Below the pieces are notes generated by a model. That model was not told the origin of the DNA, did no database searches, and worked only from the letters and a program-made list of their open reading frames with translations. Both the position numbers and the translations under genes were made by a program. From Humisphaera borealis (GTDB lineage: Bacteria > Planctomycetota > Phycisphaerae > Tepidisphaerales > Tepidisphaeraceae): a DNA stretch of 64,000 nt. The stretch is from the NCBI RefSeq assembly GCF_015169395.1, contig NZ_CP063458.1, positions 5,084,001-5,148,000 on the forward strand, read 5' to 3'. Positions 36,557 to 44,563 of this stretch are shown piece after piece (positions within the stretch are counted from its first letter, which is position 1; each line of letters opens with the position of its first letter).

Positions 36557-39500
36557 ATGGACGCACCAAAACCCAACTCCCTCCGCTTTCGCCGGTTCGT
36601 CCGGGTTGGCTTGGCCGTCGTCGCGATCGCGATGATCGCCGTCGCCGGTTGGTGGATGGCGGGGCGGAAGGTCTGGACCGACGGGCAAACCGGGGCTGAC
36701 CCCATCCGCGTCTTCACCGCCGACGAAGACCCACGGCAGGTGCTCTGGACGCCGTCCCGGCCGGTTCTTCCGGCGGGCTTTACGGCAACCTCGACGGCGG
36801 GCGCCGATGCTCACCTCTACGAGCCGGCGATCTCGCCTGATGGCACCGAGCTGTTCTTCGTCCGCGGCAAAGCCGGCCTGCCCGTCGGCGAAGTGAAGGA
36901 CGGGCAGCCCGTTACCACCGGGGCCGACGTCTACGTCAGCCGGCGCAAGAACACCCGCTGGCTCGACCCCGTCCGGCTCGATGCCGTCAGCAGTCGCTAC
37001 GACGACCTCGGCCCGCGCATGACCGCCGACGGGCGGTTCCTGTTGTTCTATTCCAACCGTCCCGGCGGGCAGGGGGGCTACGACCTTTGGGCCGCTGCCC
37101 GTAGCGACGAAGGCGACTTCGGTCCGCCGTTCAACCTCGGCTCCGGCGTTAACAGCGAGTTCGACGAGTACGGCCCCGCCCCGACCGCCGACGGCAAACG
37201 GCTCTACTTCTCCACGAACCGCACCGCCGCCGGCAAAGAGCAGTACACCGCGTGGCGCGCCACGATCCGCGCGGCGACGACGAGCGATTTCGACCTTTGG
37301 TTGGCGGATCTGGAGGAGCTAACGGCGGCGGCCGCCCTTCCCCTTCCTCCGGTACTCCGGGTAGGGGTTCCGGCGGAGGACGATCCCTTCGCGTCGCCGA
37401 AGGCGCCGACGACAAGGCCTGAGGCGATCGCGTCGAATCTTGTTGACGATGGAACGCGTCCGCCAAGGCGGACCCTACGGGGTGCCTCGGCTCGCGAGGT
37501 CGGTGGGATCAACACGCCATTCCATGAAGGCGCGCCCTGCATCTCGCCCGCCGGCGACTTCCTCTACTTCGCGTCGAACCGGCCCGGCGGCCACGGCAAG
37601 TTCGATCTCTACCGGTCGAGGCTTCGCGAGGGATCACCGACTGAGGTTGAGAACCTCGGACCATCAGTCAACTCCGCCGAGAACGAGACCGATCCGCAGC
37701 TCGCCCATGGCGGGTTCAAGCTGTACTACAGCTCGGATCGCCTTGCGGCAGCGGCACACGGCCGTGTGCCTGCCGGCGTTGAAACGGCTGCGGCACGCGA
37801 GACTCCCGCCGAGGCCCCGGGCATTCAGCCGAATGCCCCTACTTCCCCGGCGGCCGGGTTACCGGACGCTCCCGCCACGCGCATTGAAGTGGCCGATAGT
37901 CATGGTCGGGGGTACGACTTGTACGAGGCCGACTCGCGCGAGGTCTATCCCGAGCGCCAGGGCCGCGCGCTGCCGGTGATCGGCTGGAAGCTGCTGGCGA
38001 TGATCGCCGGTGCATTGCTGCTGCTGCCGCTGCTGCTGTTTCTTGTGAAACACGTCAACCGCCGAAACCTCACGCTGCTTCAGCGGTGCTTCCTCGCCGC
38101 GCTGTGCGTCTATGCGCTGTTCCTGTTCTGGACGACGTCCAAGCACGTGGTGATGGAGGCCTACCCGCAGCTCGCCAAGGACCTGGGGTTCATCGAGGTG
38201 CGGATCAATCTCGATCCGAAGATCGAAGAATCCAACGTCGCGATGGCGATCCGGCAGCAGTCCTCGAACGATCTGCCGATTGCCGCCGCGCCGGCGGGGC
38301 AGCTCGCGCAGCAGGTGATCGGCGGCGAAGTGATCGCCGCAGCGCCTGATGTGGCCGTGAACGTGCCGCAGGCGGCGGTGGGGGCAGAGGCGATGACGGT
38401 TGTTGTCGCGCCGCCGAAGATCGATGTGCCCAAGGCCGCCGCACCGGCGGTGTCGATGGTGTCGCCGGTCGTCGCGCCCACGCCACAAGCGGTGGATATC
38501 AACATCGATGTCGGCCCACGCCTTCAGCAAGCCGAAGCCGCGCCGATGATTCAGGCCCCGCAAGCGCCGGCGGCCGCGCAGAGCGCCGTCGCACCGCAGC
38601 CGATCCGCCCCGCGGCGGTCGCGATGCCCGACCTGCCCGCCGCTCAACCGCAGATTTCAGTGGGATCTCTTGCCCAGGACATCGGCCCGGTCGCCCCCAG
38701 TGTGCCGCAGGTCGATCCGGGGAAAGTCGCCGTCGCGACGGCTGCGCCGACGCAGGGTGCCACGCCAACGATCGATGTGCCTGCTCCCGCCAGCGCACGA
38801 GCAACCGCGATCGAGCCGGCCGCGGCGAAGATCGATGCATCGCTCGCGCCGGCGGTTCGCGTCGCCCCGGCCCTCCCGGCTCCGACCCCCGCAGCGGCGG
38901 CGATGCAGCCGGCGCTACCCAGGGCGGCGTCGAGTGCCGATGCGGTATCGCTGACAGATGCCGCCGCACCTTCGGCGACGCCGCTGCCGATCCCGTCGCC
39001 CGCCAGCGGGACGGTGCAGATCAAGCCGTCGCAATCGCCGATGGCGAGCAGTTCCGCCGGTGTCGCCACGAATGTTCCGACGCCGACCGCTGCGAAAATG
39101 ACCGGCGCCGATCCGTCATTGCCCTCCGCCGGGGGGACGGCAGCCGCTGCCGTCGAGCGGTTGATCGGGCCGGGCTCGACCGATGCCGCGGCCGCCGCCA
39201 ACGTAAAGACCAACGTGCCCGCCGCGGGTGCCAACACCGGCGGAGCGGCTGAATCACTGGCAGCCGCACCGGGCGTGGGCGCGAAGATCGCGGCAGACGC
39301 CACCAAGGGACTGGTCGGCGTCGCGCCGAACCTGCCGGCGGGTGATCTGGTTCGCAATCCCGAAGTCGCCGGCCCGAAGATGGACACCACGCCGGTCGCC
39401 GGCGGCGATCCTAAAGCGCCGGTCGCCGGCGCGGCGCAGGCTGTGGGCCTCAGCCGGCAGGACACACCCACCGGCGACTTGGCCGGCGGGGCGGGGATCA

Positions 39501-41791
39501 AAGAGTCACAACTGCCCAGGCTGCCCAAGGCCGGTGGTGGAACGCCGTCGCTGGCCGGGTCGATGGCTCCCGCGGCCGCCGCCAATGCGCTGGCGGGCAT
39601 GAGCGGCCCGAAAGCCCCCGTCGCCCCCGACCCGGCGTCGGCATCAGTCGCGACGTCTGCCGGCGTGGGTGGCGTCACGGTTCGAGCACCGACGACACGG
39701 CCCGCCGCGGTCGAGCCCTCCCTCGCCGATGCCGTCGGCGGTTCGTCCGCCGGCCTGAAGCCCACCACCCGTCCGACGATCCCCCCCGTGGCTGATGCCG
39801 GCTCGAAGGCCGCGCCCGCCGCGTCGATTGCCCCGGGTGCCGCCCCGACCGCCGACATCGGCCGATCGACGCTGGCTTCGGCCCCGACCGCGCTGCCGGC
39901 CGGTGCCGCGGTCGCGACGGCCGACGTACGCGTCACCGGGCCCACCGTCGGCAATCCGGCGGGGGCGGCGGCGATGGTCGCTTCCAACATTCAACTTGCC
40001 ACGCCGCGGCCGGCGTTCTCACCGATCGCCGCGGTTGCGCCGGATGTGATTGCTGCCCCGACAGCCGCGCCGACCGCACTTCGTGTCGAACCTTCGCTAA
40101 CACAGACCCTCCCCAGCGGGGCGGGCGTCGCGGGACTTGCGACTGCCGCGCCTGCGACGCCGGACGTGAAGGGGAAGACCGGCGGATCGATTGCGTCGGC
40201 GACGGTGGTTGCGCCGCGGGCGCTGGTTGCCACGCCGGCGTTGCCGGCACCGTCGGTCGCCGGCAGCGGGATCGGGCAGGCGATCGCCGGTATCGAAGGC
40301 CCGCAGATGGACTTACCACGGATCAACGCCATGCCCGCCGCCGGCAGTGGCCTGGGAACACCGGGCGGCGTGGGTGCCGTTGCCGGCGGGGGACCGGACG
40401 GCGGAAAGATCGCCGCCACCCGCGCCCAGGGCAGCGGCCCGGCCGTCGATCGGCCGATCCTGCTCGCCTCGGCAGGTGTGCCGGGTGTCGGGCCACGGAT
40501 CGGCCAGGGTGGTGTCGGCGGCCCGGCGGCGGTTGTCGGCCCGCGGCCGGGTATTGGACTGTCGCCGGGACTGGACATCTCGCCGAACATCTCCGTCGCC
40601 GCTCCGAAACTGGGCGCGCCCGAGGCGCTTTTCCAGCGGTCGGCCGAGCAGCGCCGCCCGATGATCGAAAAACTGGGCGGCACGAAGGAATCCGAGAACG
40701 CCGTCGAACGCGGCTTGGCCTGGCTGGCCCGCATGCAGGACCCCGACGGCCGATGGACCTACGTCGGCGAAGGAAGCAAAAAGTCCCGAAACAAAGCCAA
40801 CAGTCAGCACGACATGGCACTGACCGGCTTGTCGGTGCTGGCGTTCCTCGCCGCCGACCACTCGCCGGCGAAGGAAGGGCCTTACCAGCGCGTCGTTGCG
40901 AGCGGCGTGGACTGGCTCGTCAGCCAGCAAACCGACGACGGCGACCTCCGCGGCGCTAAAGAGCTTCGCGGCGCCGGTTCCGGTAAGGCCAATATGTACG
41001 ACCATGGTATCGCCACCATGGCCGTCGCCGAGGCGGCGCTGATGACCGGCGATCGGCGGTACATGGATGCCGCCTTCAAAGCCGCCCAGTTCATCTGCGA
41101 TACCCAGAACAAGAAGACCGGCGGCTGGCGGTATGTGCCCGGCGAGTCGGGCGATACGAGTGTCTTCGGGTGGCAGATCCTGGCATTGCACAACGCCGAG
41201 TTGCTCGGCTTCCAGACGCCACCGGACGTGCGCGACAAGGCGATCCGGTTCCTGTCGCTGGTCAGTTCGGGCAAATCGCGGATTCTCGCGGCGTACACCC
41301 CCGGCGAAGGGCCGACGCCGGCGATGACGGCCGAGGCGCTGTTCTGCCGAATCCTGCTGGGTCAGCCGATTACGGATGAGCAGGCGAGGGATGTGGTCGA
41401 GTTCCTCGGCCGAGACATGCCCAAGGCGGGGAATCGCGACCTTTACTACTGGTACTACATGTCGCTGTCGATGTCGCAGTTGCAGGCCAACCCGCAGGTC
41501 CGTGACGCCTGGGACCGCTGGAACGTTCGCTGCCGCGATACGCTGATCGCCACCCAGGCGCGAGGCGTCGCCGACGTGGACGGCTCCTGGACTGACAGCC
41601 GCTGGGGCCAGCACGGCGGCAAGGTGTTCAGCACCGCACTAGCGACGCTGACCCTGGAAGTCTATTACCGATACCTGCCCCTTGAGCCCGGCGACCCCAA
41701 CGCCGCCAAGGAAGCCTGGAAGGCCGCCGAGCCCGAGAAGAAGACGGTCAAGCCGAAGGGGCCGGTGGGGCCGAAGTTTGAGGCGAATTGA
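36557..41791 (+). CDS. Giant PD40/low-complexity/terpenoid-cyclase-fold membrane protein
   Basis: 1744 residues. An N-terminal membrane helix (about 15-37) is followed by four or so PD40 (TolB/WD40-like) blades to about residue 460 ('YEPAISPDGTELFFVRG', 'DLGPRMTADGRFLLFYSNRP', 'YGPAPTADGKRLYFSTNRT', 'APCISPAGDFLYFASNRP'). Two close membrane helices lie at about 475-525. An Ala/Pro/Val-rich region of about 800 residues runs to residue 1355. The C-terminal alpha-alpha toroid (1370-1715) has repeated 'DGRW', 'GGWRY' and 'GSWT' and resembles squalene-cyclase/prenyltransferase folds without the catalytic DxDD. Position after the TPR, exbB and exbD genes suggests a TolB-like partner. The N-domain's exact side of the membrane is uncertain. 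Confidence 0.8.
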   Translation: MDAPKPNSLRFRRFVRVGLAVVAIAMIAVAGWWMAGRKVWTDGQTGADPIRVFTADEDPRQVLWTPSRPVLPAGFTATSTAGADAHLYEPAISPDGTELFFVRGKAGLPVGEVKDGQPVTTGADVYVSRRKNTRWLDPVRLDAVSSRYDDLGPRMTADGRFLLFYSNRPGGQGGYDLWAAARSDEGDFGPPFNLGSGVNSEFDEYGPAPTADGKRLYFSTNRTAAGKEQYTAWRATIRAATTSDFDLWLADLEELTAAAALPLPPVLRVGVPAEDDPFASPKAPTTRPEAIASNLVDDGTRPPRRTLRGASAREVGGINTPFHEGAPCISPAGDFLYFASNRPGGHGKFDLYRSRLREGSPTEVENLGPSVNSAENETDPQLAHGGFKLYYSSDRLAAAAHGRVPAGVETAAARETPAEAPGIQPNAPTSPAAGLPDAPATRIEVADSHGRGYDLYEADSREVYPERQGRALPVIGWKLLAMIAGALLLLPLLLFLVKHVNRRNLTLLQRCFLAALCVYALFLFWTTSKHVVMEAYPQLAKDLGFIEVRINLDPKIEESNVAMAIRQQSSNDLPIAAAPAGQLAQQVIGGEVIAAAPDVAVNVPQAAVGAEAMTVVVAPPKIDVPKAAAPAVSMVSPVVAPTPQAVDINIDVGPRLQQAEAAPMIQAPQAPAAAQSAVAPQPIRPAAVAMPDLPAAQPQISVGSLAQDIGPVAPSVPQVDPGKVAVATAAPTQGATPTIDVPAPASARATAIEPAAAKIDASLAPAVRVAPALPAPTPAAAAMQPALPRAASSADAVSLTDAAAPSATPLPIPSPASGTVQIKPSQSPMASSSAGVATNVPTPTAAKMTGADPSLPSAGGTAAAAVERLIGPGSTDAAAAANVKTNVPAAGANTGGAAESLAAAPGVGAKIAADATKGLVGVAPNLPAGDLVRNPEVAGPKMDTTPVAGGDPKAPVAGAAQAVGLSRQDTPTGDLAGGAGIKESQLPRLPKAGGGTPSLAGSMAPAAAANALAGMSGPKAPVAPDPASASVATSAGVGGVTVRAPTTRPAAVEPSLADAVGGSSAGLKPTTRPTIPPVADAGSKAAPAASIAPGAAPTADIGRSTLASAPTALPAGAAVATADVRVTGPTVGNPAGAAAMVASNIQLATPRPAFSPIAAVAPDVIAAPTAAPTALRVEPSLTQTLPSGAGVAGLATAAPATPDVKGKTGGSIASATVVAPRALVATPALPAPSVAGSGIGQAIAGIEGPQMDLPRINAMPAAGSGLGTPGGVGAVAGGGPDGGKIAATRAQGSGPAVDRPILLASAGVPGVGPRIGQGGVGGPAAVVGPRPGIGLSPGLDISPNISVAAPKLGAPEALFQRSAEQRRPMIEKLGGTKESENAVERGLAWLARMQDPDGRWTYVGEGSKKSRNKANSQHDMALTGLSVLAFLAADHSPAKEGPYQRVVASGVDWLVSQQTDDGDLRGAKELRGAGSGKANMYDHGIATMAVAEAALMTGDRRYMDAAFKAAQFICDTQNKKTGGWRYVPGESGDTSVFGWQILALHNAELLGFQTPPDVRDKAIRFLSLVSSGKSRILAAYTPGEGPTPAMTAEALFCRILLGQPITDEQARDVVEFLGRDMPKAGNRDLYYWYYMSLSMSQLQANPQVRDAWDRWNVRCRDTLIATQARGVADVDGSWTDSRWGQHGGKVFSTALATLTLEVYYRYLPLEPGDPNAAKEAWKAAEPEKKTVKPKGPVGPKFEAN
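37455..37478. repeat. Half of a family B repeat inside a coding region
   Basis: 24 bp identical to the right arm of the repeat at 29829-29852, containing the GTCCGCCAAGGCGGAC hairpin, in frame within the giant PD40 gene. It encodes residues reading RPPRRTLR between two PD40 blades. Confidence 0.85.
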
Positions 41792-41793
41792 GA

Positions 41794-41880
41794 GTGGATC
41801 GTCGGATGTGGATTGTCGATTGTCGGAAGGCGGTCCTGACGTCTTTCGACTATCCACAATCGACGCTCTACAATCGCCGC
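41794..41880. repeat. Facing heptamer arrays after the giant gene (family D)
   Basis: Units GTGGATC/GTCGGAT/GTGGATT/GTCGATT/GTCGGAA (left, to about 41829) face units ACTATCC/ACAATCG/ACGCTCT/ACAATCG (right, about 41850-41878). The unit length is again 7 bp with GT-type starts. Confidence 0.75.
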
Positions 41881-41894
41881 GCAACCGTCATCCC

Positions 41895-41923
41895 TTGACA
41901 GATTGACCCCCCTCTCATAACGT
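41895..41923 (+). promoter_or_regulatory. Candidate sigma-70-type promoter for the rpmF-fab cluster
   Basis: A perfect -35 TTGACA (41895-41900), 17-bp spacing, then TAACGT (41918-41923) as -10. It lies about 130 bp before rpmF and only 16 bp before a terminator-like hairpin. Assigned by consensus alone. Confidence 0.45.
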
Positions 41924-41938
41924 ACCGCTCCCTTGTAG

Positions 41939-41969
41939 GCGGCGGGTTTTAGCCCGCCGCTGCTTTTTT
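41939..41969 (+). terminator. Intrinsic-terminator-like hairpin before rpmF
   Basis: An 8-bp all-GC stem (GCGGCGGG/CCCGCCGC) over a 6-nt loop, followed three bases later by six T. It could end transcription of the giant gene or act on the transcript from the promoter just upstream. The stem sequence also resembles half of a family C repeat, so the terminator role is not certain. Confidence 0.6.
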
Positions 41970-42051
41970 CGCCTGTATCCATTGATCTGGTCGCAGGTTG
42001 TGACTCGGCCGCACGTCGGTTTGGTCACATTCGTTGCGGCAGGAGTACGTC

Positions 42052-42240
42052 ATGCTTCCGGTCCAGAAAACGAGCAAAGCGCGCACCCGTAAGCGTCGCT
42101 CGCACCACGCGCTTAAGCCCATCCATTACACCTCGTGCCCCCAGTGCGGCAATGCCCGGCTCCCTCACTGTGCCTGCGATAACTGCGGGTACGTGAACCC
42201 GTCGCTCGCCCTGGCCGTGAAGCAGGACGAGAAGGCCTGA
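42052..42240 (+). CDS. rpmF: 50S ribosomal protein bL32
   Basis: 62 residues from ATG 42052, with AGGAG eight bases upstream. The N-terminus (LPVQKTSKARTRKRRSHHAL) is the usual basic bL32 start, and 'CPQCGNARLPHCACDNCGYV' holds a four-Cys zinc ribbon (C-x2-C..C-x2-C, with an extra Cys between). It is the first gene of the classic rpmF-plsX-fab arrangement, in which ribosome and fatty-acid synthesis genes are cotranscribed. Confidence 0.93.
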   Translation: MLPVQKTSKARTRKRRSHHALKPIHYTSCPQCGNARLPHCACDNCGYVNPSLALAVKQDEKA

Positions 42241-42335
42241 GGCTGGTAAGTGCCGATTGGTGGGCGCGTAAGCAAGCGATTGCGTTATTGCGCATCAGGC
42301 ACCAGGCATTATTCCTTACCCGTTGGAGGTAGGCC

Positions 42336-43352
42336 GTGCGTGTAGCGGTGGACGTGATGGGCGGCGACCGCGCGCCGGCCGCCATCCTTCAAGGTTGCTG
42401 GGATGCCGCTGCGCTCCTGACGCCCGACGACCGCGTTCTGCTGGTCGGCGATGAGCTGGTCATTCGCGCCGGCCTGGCCGCCAGCGAGCTGTCCGCCGAG
42501 AAGCTGACGCAGTACCAGGTCATCCCCACGACGCAAGTCATCGGCATGGATGACTCGCCCGTCGAAGCCGTCCGCAACAAACCCAAGGCATCGATTAACG
42601 TCATGTGCGACCTCGTCAAGAAAGGCGAGGCCGATGTCGCGATTTCCGCCGGGAACACCGGTGCGTGTGTCGCGGCGGCGCAGCTCAAGATGCGGACGTT
42701 GCCGGGTGTCAGCCGTCCGGGTATCGCGGTAGTTCTCCCCACGTTCTACGGCCCGGTCGTGATCTGCGATGTCGGTGCCAACATCACGCCGCAGCCCCGG
42801 CATCTGCAACAATACGCGATCATGGCCGGCGCCTATGGCGCCGCGGTCGCCGGGATTGAGAATCCCCGCGTCGGCATCCTCAGCATCGGCGAGGAAGACG
42901 CCAAGGGCACGGAGATGGTCAAGGAGGCCCGCGCCCTGATGCGCGACGAGCCCCTGATCAACTTCATCGGCAACATCGAAGGCCGCGATATCTTTAAGGG
43001 CGTTGTGGATGTCGTCGTTTGCGACGGCTTCGTCGGCAACATCATCCTGAAGTTCACCGAAGGCATCACCGAAGGGCTGTTCCAGACGATTCTGGCCGAG
43101 CTTCAGGAGTTCGGCAGCGGGGCGGTCGACCAGTTCAAGCCAGTGATGAAGAAGATCTACGCCAAGCACGACTGGCAGGAATACGGCGGCGCGCCGCTGC
43201 TGGGCGTGGGCGGCTACTGCCTGATCTGTCACGGCCGCAGCGAGGCCCGCGCGATTAAGAACGCGATTCGTGTCGGCCAGCAGTTGTGCCGCAGCGGGGT
43301 AAACCAGAAAATCGTCGAGCGAATTGCCCGGTCGATTCCGGGCAGAGAGTGA
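42336..43352 (+). CDS. plsX: Phosphate acyltransferase PlsX
   Basis: 338 residues. PlsX makes acyl-phosphate from acyl-ACP, the first step feeding PlsY in phospholipid synthesis; peripheral membrane enzyme. Typical sequences: 'VAVDVMGGDRAPAAIL' at the N-terminus, 'AISAGNTGACVAAAQLKMRT', 'GVSRPGIAVVLPT', 'CDVGANITPQPRHLQQYAIM' and the end 'HGRSEARAIKNAIRVGQQL'. The 'ADVAISAGNTGA' motif is fully conserved. The start (GTG at 42336) follows TTGGAGGTAGGCC, a strong ribosome-binding site. It is 95 bp after rpmF. Confidence 0.96.
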   Translation: MRVAVDVMGGDRAPAAILQGCWDAAALLTPDDRVLLVGDELVIRAGLAASELSAEKLTQYQVIPTTQVIGMDDSPVEAVRNKPKASINVMCDLVKKGEADVAISAGNTGACVAAAQLKMRTLPGVSRPGIAVVLPTFYGPVVICDVGANITPQPRHLQQYAIMAGAYGAAVAGIENPRVGILSIGEEDAKGTEMVKEARALMRDEPLINFIGNIEGRDIFKGVVDVVVCDGFVGNIILKFTEGITEGLFQTILAELQEFGSGAVDQFKPVMKKIYAKHDWQEYGGAPLLGVGGYCLICHGRSEARAIKNAIRVGQQLCRSGVNQKIVERIARSIPGRE

Positions 43353-43356
43353 AGCG

Positions 43357-43452
43357 GTTGTCGATGACCGGTTGCCGGGTGTAGCGTGGCAACGTGGTAG
43401 CGAAGGCGACGGTTCGCCATCCCATCGGCAAGTGGCAAACGGCAATTGGCAA
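43357..43452. repeat. Heptamer arrays between plsX and fabH (family D, diverged)
   Basis: The right side has four clear 7-bp units ending in GGCAA (TCGGCAA, GTGGCAA, ACGGCAA, TTGGCAA; 43425-43452). The left side (43357-43385) has degenerate complementary units such as GTTGTCG, ATGACCG and GTTGCCG. It ends 8 bp before the fabH start. Confidence 0.6.
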
Positions 43453-43459
43453 TCCCAGA

Positions 43460-44446
43460 ATGTCTCAGTTTGGCGCAACCATCACCGGCACCGGCAGCAG
43501 TGTTCCCGAGCATCGCCTGACGAACGACGATCTCGCTCGGATGGTCGATACCAACGACGAGTGGATCACCCAGCGGACCGGGATCAAGGAACGTCGCATC
43601 GCCAAAGACGGCGAAACCACCGCCAGTCTCGGTACCGCCGCCGCCCGCAAGGCAATCGAAGCGGCCGGCCTGACTCCCAAAGATATCGAACTGATCGTCG
43701 TCGCGACCATCACGCCCGAAATGGTGTTCCCGAGCACCGGGTGCTACATCGGTGCGGCATTGGGCATTCCCGGCGTTCCCGCGTTTGACATGTCGGCCGC
43801 GTGCTCCGGGTTCATCTATGCTCTTGCGACCGGGGCGAACTTCATCCGGGCCGGGCAGTACAAGAACATCCTGGTGATTGGTGCCGAAACCATCAGCCGG
43901 GTGACCAACTATAAAGATCGCGGTTCGTGCATCCTCTTCGGCGACGGTGCCGGCGCGGTTGTTCTCAGTCGTACGACCGAACCGAAGCGCGGGCTGCTCT
44001 ACAATTCGCTTCATGCCGACGGCAACGGCGGCGACGTGATGGTCTGCCCGCCGGGATCGCGCAAGCCCATCACCGCCGAAATGATCGCCGAAGACGGCCA
44101 GTACATGACGCTCCGCGGACGCGAGGTGTACAAGTTCGCGGTCACCAAGTTCGAGGAACTCATCCACGACGCGATGACCAAGTGCGAACTGACGGTCGAT
44201 GACGTGACGCTGATCGTTCCCCACCAGGTGAACCAGCGGATTATCGACAGCGCCATGAGCAAACTCGGCTTCGCCGCCGAAAAGGCGTACGTGAACATCG
44301 ACCGCTACGGCAACACGTCGGCCGCAAGCATTCCGCTGGCGCTGGACGAGGCCTGGCGGGCGGGAAAGATCAAGCCCGGCGATCATCTGGTCTTTGTCGC
44401 GTTCGGCGCGGGGCTGACCTGGGCGAACGCCGTGGTTCGCGTGTAG
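43460..44446 (+). CDS. fabH: 3-oxoacyl-ACP synthase III
   Basis: 328 residues from ATG 43460. FabH starts fatty-acid chains by condensing acyl-CoA with malonyl-ACP. The catalytic triad is visible: Cys115 in 'DMSAACSGFIYAL', His in 'LIVPHQVNQRI', and Asn in 'RYGNTSAASIPLAL'. 'GAGAVVLS' and the C-terminal 'FGAGLTWANAVVRV' are typical. An in-frame upstream ATG (43394) would add 22 residues encoded by the repeat and is unlikely. The stop codon TAG (44444-44446) is part of a family B repeat. Confidence 0.96.
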   Translation: MSQFGATITGTGSSVPEHRLTNDDLARMVDTNDEWITQRTGIKERRIAKDGETTASLGTAAARKAIEAAGLTPKDIELIVVATITPEMVFPSTGCYIGAALGIPGVPAFDMSAACSGFIYALATGANFIRAGQYKNILVIGAETISRVTNYKDRGSCILFGDGAGAVVLSRTTEPKRGLLYNSLHADGNGGDVMVCPPGSRKPITAEMIAEDGQYMTLRGREVYKFAVTKFEELIHDAMTKCELTVDDVTLIVPHQVNQRIIDSAMSKLGFAAEKAYVNIDRYGNTSAASIPLALDEAWRAGKIKPGDHLVFVAFGAGLTWANAVVRV

Positions 44447-44560
44447 GGTCCGCCTTGGCGGACGCGAACCGTGTTGGCGGGCGCGACGCCTGGATGCCCT
44501 GACAGTACTACGATTTCCTTAGACCCTGCCGATTCCGCCGTCCGCCAAGGCGGACCCTAC
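44443..44560. repeat. 118-bp inverted repeat spanning the fabH-fabD gap (family B copy 2)
   Basis: Perfect 22-bp arms (44443-44464 and 44539-44560), each containing the hairpin GTCCGCCTTGGCGGAC. The left arm supplies the fabH stop codon in its GTAGGG start, and the right arm ends three bases before the fabD ATG. The arms are identical to those of the copy at 29747-29853, while the inner 74 bp are unrelated. Confidence 0.9.
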
Positions 44561-44563
44561 GAA

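Noticed and set aside
38644-39990. 448-codon open frame antisense to the low-complexity part of the giant PD40 gene
   Set aside because: It is the reverse reading of Ala/Pro-rich coding sequence and is itself pure Ala/Gly/Pro; no independent evidence.
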